Positions 57,976 through 64,000 of a stretch of 64,000 nucleotides of DNA are shown here, piece after piece (position 1 is the first letter of the stretch; the number at the start of each line of letters is the position of its first letter). The stretch covers positions 12,501 to 76,500 of the forward strand of contig JASEVX010000360.1 in assembly GCA_031761405.1 (NCBI GenBank), given 5' to 3'. The position numbers and the translations under genes were made by a program. Origin of the DNA: Serripes groenlandicus (Eukaryota > Mollusca > Bivalvia > Cardiida > Cardiidae). Below the pieces are notes generated by a model. It searched no databases, was not told where the DNA came from, and saw only the letters and a program-made list of their open reading frames with translations.

Positions 57976-58384
57976 CTTGATCCTTATATAGCTGGGTTAA
58001 TCTAATGAATTTATATTTATTGTATAAATCGCACACGTAAAACTATTTCCTCAAAAACTGGTAGTAGTCGTGTATCGGGTGCAATGTTATTACCAGTAAC
58101 GTAGATCTTATCTACGTCCCTATTAGTACTTAGTAACGTGTGACTGTCTCATTGTTATATAAACTCTATCAGCTTATCCTCTTTTTCAAATGTACTCCAT
58201 AGTGTATATAGATGTGAACTTGAAAGCATTACGGTTTTATATGTATTGCAATCGCAATAACATATGTTAAGCAATAATGATATTGTATTGTATAATATAC
58301 TCTATAGTTTATTTATATTTTCGTAAGCCAATATTGGCCTAACAACTTCGAAATAGGTTGCTGCACTGGTAGTCTCCTAATTGG

Positions 58385-58615
58385 TTTAGTTTAAACTTAT
58401 TTATTTTAAACTTATTTATTTTACATCGATTGCGAAACAAGCTTTAAGCTTATATTAATTACGCTCTGTGTCAGCTTCCTGGAATCAGTACTCGCGCAGT
58501 TTTTGTCGAAAAATCCCAAAAGGCAGAACCCGCTCATCACGGGATTCCGGAACCCGGGACCTTTGCTACGTGATGCCAACGTTCTACCACTGTACCACTG
58601 CCTTCCTCATTAGTC
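58385..58615 (-). repeat. tRNA-derived SINE, copy 3 (right arm)
   Basis: Inverted partner of the 43.15-kb SINE: TTTACATCGATTGCGAAACA, GCTTCCTGG, ACTCGCGCAGTTTTT, CGGGATTCCGGAACCCGGGA (B box, one base changed) and ACCACTG. A TTTAAACTTATTTATTTTA-type stretch is duplicated near 58390-58425. Confidence 0.8.
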
Positions 58616-59320
58616 TCCGAATTATTTAAGCATTTCCCACATACAATAAATCTGCAGCAGACGACTTAAAAAGTATGCAAAAGCGTGATGAAATTAGAGT
58701 TTAATCATTCAATAGAGTTGAAAACATAGTGGCAAAAAGGTGAACATGTTCTTTTGCCACAATGTTTCCAAAAGTGGTCTGCTGATGATGCGTCTATAAG
58801 CGGGAAAGCGTGTACATGAAAGAGTGAATATTGATACGGAGCAATGACTGTGGGTTTAATGGTAAGATAGTTCTTACGTAGACCGTCGGGTGTAATTCGA
58901 ACCCGGGACCTTTGCCACGTGAGGCTAGCGCTGTACCACTGTACCACTGCCTTCTACAGTAGTCTCCTAATTATTTAACCATTTCACACTTACAATAAAT
59001 CTGCAGCAGACGACTTAAAAAGTATCTTTACAAAAACGTGATTGAATTAGAGTTAAATCATTCAATAGAGTCGCAAAAGGTGAAAATGCTCTTTTGCCAC
59101 AATGTTTCCAAAAGTCGTTTGCTGATGATGCATCTATAAGTGCGAAAGCGTGTACACGAACGAGCGAATATTGATACGGATCAATGACTGTGGGTTTAAT
59201 GGTAAGATAGTTCTTACGTAGACCGTCGGGTGTAATTCGAACCCGGGACCTTTGCCACGTGATATATTCATCTGATATTCCCTGGACAAAATTGTCCACC
59301 CGGCAAGCCGATGCGAATCA
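58615..59320. repeat. 354-bp tandem duplication containing the palindromic element (right arm only)
   Basis: Two copies start near 58615 and 58969. Each holds AATAAATCTGCAGCAGACGA, CTTAAAAAGTAT, CTTTTGCCACAATGTTTCCA and CTGCTGATGATGC, then ATTGATACGGA.CAATGACTG, TAGACCGTCGGGTGTAATTC and GAACCCGGGACCTTTGCCAC. The left arm has one copy (about 42855-43140). The duplication therefore arose after the arms separated, or was lost on the left. Confidence 0.8.
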
Positions 59321-60514
59321 CTTTCCTTTAACATTCAGTCTGTCCATTTTGGCTCGTTTATATGTTACCTAAGTATTTAAATGACCCCTTCCATGGTAAG
59401 AAAGGTGAAAGATAGCTTTTGTGAAAAGTGTCTATAAATATCCGCATGTATTTAAATGATCCCTTCCATTAAAAGAAAGGGGTAAGATAGCTCTATTGTG
59501 AAAAGTGTCTATAAACATCCACAATCTTGTCAACAGAAAGAATGTCTACCGAGTCGAGGGATTATAACTTCGTAATTAGTCTTCGTTCTGGATATTTGTG
59601 ATATTCGGCATTGCCTATTAACAGCATAATGCGGTTAATACATCCACAGTGCAACAGATTCGAAGTGGATAATAAATAAAATTAAAAAAATAGTTAATTT
59701 TAATTGTTATAATGTTTCTCTGTTTAAAATACCTTTTACATCTGTGATAAAAAATGGTCATATGGACAATATCATAAAAGCAAATACATAAATAATTACA
59801 AGTTTGATATACATCACTTGACTTACTCTTTGATACGTTAATACGTCAACTTAAGCAACAGCATGGTGATACTTGATGTGATTCAATAACTAAACATATT
59901 ATTACATACTAGTAACATGAACTTATTACTCAAACCAACAAAGTACATGAGTGTTGTTACAAAAGTCATATATTAACAATTAATCCTAATACATAGTAAG
60001 CAAACACTCGAATAAAATAACGGTTAAAGTGCATGGATGAAATTAAAATATTGGTGAAGAATAGAGAAAATATGAGGTAAAGTAAAACGGCTAACGTTAT
60101 ATTTGGTCAACTTCTCATTTTCGAATTATATTTCATTGTGTGCTGCAGAGTACAGACTAATCAGTAATCTTCAATGCCACGGTATGCATTAAATTGCATG
60201 ATATAAACAGAAGTACTTAATTCAGTGGTATATGTAAGTTTAAGTGTTAAGAGTAGTCTATATGTATTTCCTATACAACGTGTCTCCGACAAATACATGT
60301 TTTTTACAATTTACTACAACGATACGGTGTGTAATCTCCACTCACTCATATTACATTGCATAAAGACATGCGAAGATGTGCTAATCATGATAATTCTAAA
60401 TCTCAAACCAATACATTTAATGATCATACCGTGAAGGCATAATCCTTCATAGTTTACATTTATTGAAAATTTAAAAGTAACCAATCGATAAAATAATCGT
60501 GCTGACCTAGTTTG

Positions 60515-60605
60515 TTCATCCTTTCCCATATGCCACAAATCTTCAGCAGGCGACTTTGAAACCAGATTAGCGAACACATTGTGTAGTGTGGGGGAAATGG
60601 TTTAG
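60515..60605. mobile_element. Palindromic TTAA element, short copy (right arm)
   Basis: Inverted partner of 41485-41572: CATCCTTTCCCATATGCCAC, AAATCTTCAGCAGGCGACTT, TGGGGGAAATGG. Confidence 0.6.
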
Positions 60606-60769
60606 TAAACGAGGATGCAGAATACACAAATATTAATGAACAAGTTTAAGTTTCTGTTCTGTGAAACAAATAAGAAAAAGTAAATTCCAGTTATACATTC
60701 TTCCGAGGAAATTTCTATATAATGATGTATGGGTAGTGTACATGTAGAGAAATACTGCCTCCATTTACC

Positions 60770-60994
60770 TTGGTTACATACTCCTGTTTTCACTACCAGA
60801 CCAGAGTATCACTCTCCGGCTGGCGACATGGCCCCTGGAAATGCTCTGTTCTGTTAATGAAAACAGGTGACGGTTCAGTCGTCAGGTCGAGAACCCGAGA
60901 CTGTGCTACAGTGCGTCTCTGTGGTATAAATTACCGTAACCAAGGTACATGTAGGCATTATTTCTCTACATGTACACTGGCTTTTCGGAAATGA
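60770..60994 (+). CDS. Thrombospondin type-1-like fragment, right-arm copy
   Basis: A 74-codon plus-strand frame. The core from SLSGWRHGPWKCSVLLMKTG through RSRTRDCATVRLC is identical to the left-arm copy at 39369-39677. Outside the core several residues differ (N/T, A/V, D/G, K/N, Q/H, F/S), and this copy ends earlier with AFRK and a stop. It lies in the loop between GTACATGTAGAGAAATACTG (60737) and its inverted copy near 60960. Coding status is as uncertain as for the left copy. Confidence 0.4.
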   Translation: MVTYSCFHYQTRVSLSGWRHGPWKCSVLLMKTGDGSVVRSRTRDCATVRLCGINYRNQGTCRHYFSTCTLAFRK

Positions 60995-62059
60995 CATGGG
61001 AGGAGAGTTATTATTAAAAAAAACAACAAATTTAAATGTCTTGAACATATTACAATTGTGTTTGTTTAAAACAATTAGTTATGACACATCTAAAATGAAA
61101 TAAATAATCCGATGTTTTAAGTATTTGCAGTTTCTTTATTTTGACTCGCATTTATGTTTTGTTTTGTCTTTTTTACGAATACAAAAGAGTCCCTGATAGA
61201 CTTGCTGCAGACTGTTATGTGTCAATATCGAGATAAAAATCACGTCTAATTCTCCTTTTTATAGCAATTTTAACTTACCGAATGTTATTTTCATGTTCAA
61301 AGATATGTCTTGAATTGTGTAGAATTCATTTAATAATGTTAATCCATATATATCTAAAATATATCTAAAATATATCTAAAATAGGAACTGTTTCTAAGCT
61401 AAATATTGTTTTATTTTAGATAAGTATCCACAAATGCCTATTTATCGGTCGTGAACGGCAAAACGCCTTTTCCTCAGTTCGTAACCTAGTTTCATAATGC
61501 CAAAATATAAATGGAAGTAACCGGAAGTAGAATGTAAACTTAGAAAAGTTATGCAGACAAAAAATGTCACTCGAAAAATTGATTTCTTATACGTCACGGA
61601 ACGAGTGCATGACTAATATATAAATGCTATTTTCTCTCGAATGCAGTGTAATAAAACATGCACTAAATCTTTGCCTGACTTTTTATTCACTTTCGATCTT
61701 GACACGAGGTCAACATTACGAAAGAATACTCAAACACCAAATATTACAGATATATAGCTAATATTACACACTTAAATGATTACATATATGTAAATTTAAA
61801 TGTTTATGTGGCTTGAAACAAATTAAGAAAAGAACAAACTCTGATTAACAATAATATCAAAAGTAAAGAAAATCTGGTCTTTCGCACCCAATTAATTTCA
61901 TACTTGCCATACACATAGTATATGCATCAATGATTTAAATAAACAATTTAGCTGATATGTTGTTTCAAGTGTGGTCTACTTTTTAAACATATGAGGATAA
62001 ACATCTGTAAAATGATTATTATAATTATTATTAAAAAGGATGAAGTTCATGTCTTTAGC

Positions 62060-62140
62060 AATTGAACCGTTTTCTCAATGTTTTAAACGTTTAAAGGTTT
62101 TTATTGTTGCTTCAGACACGGAAAGGGTTAAATAGCTTTT
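62060..62140. mobile_element. Palindromic TTAA element, degraded copy (right arm)
   Basis: TTGAACCGTTTTCTCAATGT on the left and GACACGGAAAGGGTTAA on the right. The related left-arm sequence (about 40905-40960, TTTAACCCTTATCTCATTG) is in direct, not inverted, orientation. Confidence 0.4.
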
Positions 62141-64000
62141 TATTGTATGTAGAGTTAAATCCCAAACTGTATTTGTTGTGGTTTAATTGACAAATACAAA
62201 AAATCCAAAATCCTGACCAAAAGAAATCTTGAAATGTGTATGTTGAATTTCAAAAATCCTTGAACTAGTCCTTAATGAAAACATTATGTGTATATTTAGA
62301 CTAAAGAAAGTCAAGAATACATGTGTGTTAAAAAGAAAAAAAGTTTTTTTCCGGCGACATTGATGCGTTGCTTGAACTTTCTATTGTACATAATTGTCTA
62401 GGCTTGTGTGATTACAGTGAATGTCAGTGATCAGATATCACCTAACATATGCACTCTACTAATCCCTGTTTTCCCGCTCTCTTTCATACACTTGGGCATA
62501 CTTATGTTATTTTCGAAAGGATGAGGAATCATATGTGGAGATCTTTACTTTTCTCCGTTATTCTATAAAACTCAACTATCCTGGTACGTGTCTTATTCTA
62601 CGACTTTCATTATATATGTTTATATTCGCTTGCTCCTTTTCTGTCAATGTTAATTGTATTTAGAACTGAACTTGTTATATCCCTCATTTTATTCATTTCA
62701 CTTTAGTACAGACTCCATTTGTACATAAATGTATCACGACAGTAAACATATACAGTCCACCAGGGAGTATTGTTATTACTTACCCTGGACCTGGGTTACA
62801 ATTTCGACCATGACGAGACTGTCGTGCCAATAGGAGGCATGATCTAGATCCATTACTAGCCATGGCAATTTACCTACTTGGATCGGAGTTTTTTTAGCGC
62901 ATTATTATTAGAGCGATAATACGTTCTACTAGATGTCAGCGACATATTAGACTCATTTCATCATTTCATAGAACTACTGCCGCATCACTGTGGCAGGGAC
63001 CTTTTTTTAGGGAGGAATCATTGTCATGCGACTCATCACTGTTGTTTTATAGTCCACTGATCATCCCACTTGTCACGGACACTTGAACCCATCAGAGGAT
63101 CAGTGCGGAGAAATATTTGTAAGTGTTGGAAAGACGCAGGAAAATGTGCCAGGAGTGCAAAGTACATAGTGGGTTGTTCTTTTGGTACACCGTGTGTTTT
63201 TTTATGTTTTGTGAACAGTGTTAGTTTTGTAAATAAGGATTCGAATTTAATAGTGACAATGTATGTATTGAAATGTATATGCCTTATGATGGAAAGAAAA
63301 ACCCGTTAAAATGATGGTTTGAATGCGAATGACGCTTATATAAATCGTACAATATCAGGTATTCGTGCAAACACGACAATATGTGTCTTATGTTTGTTTA
63401 GTACCTGGCTTTGAACGAACCTGACCAATATCAAACGATAAAGCCATGATCATGTTTGTTTTTTCTTGTAAATAAATGCTGTAATCAGGATATAAATCTA
63501 AATTTTTACGTTTAGTACGTTATTTTTTCTTTCTTCTTCTTTTCTCAGCTACATGTTTCCTCCTCTGTGCTTTAATTATTTCCCTCTCTTCACACATTTT
63601 ACATCTTTAGTTCACTTTGCCCCCACCTGCACTGCAATACATGATGTGTGAAATGCTGTGAGAGTGAAACAAATTTTCAGGCATTTACAGGTATTTCAGC
63701 AGACTCAAATGTCTAGCCTTCTAAAATATGATCGAAGTGAAAGTGTAGGAGCAGTTCTTGTTTAAACTTAGAAGATACGGTAGTAATATCAATTTCACGC
63801 GTTTCGTAGAATCGCGTGAAATATTTTTCTTCGCGTAGCGTATTCAAAAGGGTTATTCGTAAGCGCTTGTGTGCATGGATAGCACGAGATATTGGTGCGT
63901 TATTTGTATAGTGTTGTGAATTGATGGGATAAGTTCATTCTACCGGACGACAACAAGCAGTTCACATCTTGTTTTAAGATTTTACCAGAAATTAATCCAC

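Larger units (their letters stand above)
55422..58134. other. Right-arm-only composite block of 2.7 kb
   Basis: The left arm is continuous (ATTAGTAACGTGTGACTGTC in this direction, near 43600-43625). The right arm is split after ATTAGT at 55421 and resumes with AACGTGTGACTGTC at 58135. TTAGT occurs on both sides. Inside lie an inverted GACGAA array, an inverted copy of element A, and a modular repeat. Confidence 0.8.
50210..64000 (-). repeat. Giant inverted repeat, right arm
   Basis: Reverse complement of 36436-47310; anchor pairs are listed with the left arm. Right-only stretches are about 50345-51940 (mostly), 53160-54295, 54497-54873, 55422-58134, one extra 354-bp unit in 58615-59320, and about 62896-63195. 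The window ends inside the match. Confidence 0.93.

Overview
This is an AT-rich eukaryotic window with almost no protein-coding capacity and very dense repeats. It looks like an intergenic, repeat-rich segment of a mollusc genome, most likely a bivalve. That assignment is inference from family knowledge: tRNA-headed SINEs with GGTTCGAATCC-type B boxes, modular repeats whose ends read like ACAAGAG...GAGCTAAAAA around internal tandem units, LINE 3' ends with (ATTGA)n-like tails, and one intronless-looking GT31 glycosyltransferase ORF. There are no bacterial-style operons, CRISPR arrays or convincing RNA genes.

Layout. 1-2.9 kb: a 21-bp minisatellite, a CA/TA microsatellite and two direct-repeat blocks. 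3.3-5.0 kb: two LINE 3' ends in tandem on the minus strand, one cut by a short palindromic element at a duplicated TTAA. 5.0-6.2 kb: an array of a self-complementary GACGAA-rich repeat. 6.4-10.1 kb: a decayed plus-strand LINE (endonuclease, reverse transcriptase, zinc-knuckle tail) split by a 733-bp mariner-like element. 11.5-14.5 kb: microsatellites, an irregular tandem repeat, and a second GACGAA array ending in a 56-bp perfect hairpin. 15.5-20.0 kb: a duplicated module, a foldback element and a 16-copy 159/125-bp tandem array. 21.6-25.0 kb: two deleted Tc1-like transposons. 25-30.5 kb: SINEs, palindromic elements, a 38-bp minisatellite and a modular repeat. 31.3-32.6 kb: the one convincing gene, a GT31 beta-1,3-galactosyl/N-acetylglucosaminyltransferase-like ORF. 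33-36.2 kb: a second copy of the duplicated module plus the 159-bp array, then three ~260-bp tandem units.

From 36.4 kb to the end of the window the sequence folds back on itself. The left arm (36.4-47.3 kb) is the reverse complement of the right arm (50.2-64.0 kb), around a 2.9-kb spacer centred near 48.77 kb. The arms differ by substitutions and by arm-specific insertions: a modular repeat on the left; on the right a hAT-like element, a 1.1-kb block, a 2.7-kb block and a 354-bp tandem duplication. A smaller nested palindrome near 39.6 kb (partner near 60.86 kb) carries a short thrombospondin-type-1-like reading frame in its loop. The spacer holds a PHD-finger-like coding remnant. The structure is either a genuine giant palindrome or two diverged haplotypes joined head to head by an assembler; the sequence alone cannot decide.

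A recurrent theme is a dispersed palindromic element of roughly 135-190 bp with GCAGCAGACGACTT / AAGTCGTCTGCTGC arms. One copy sits in a LINE at a precisely duplicated TTAA, which points to piggyBac-type mobilisation. Another copy appears to have seeded the 38-bp minisatellite.
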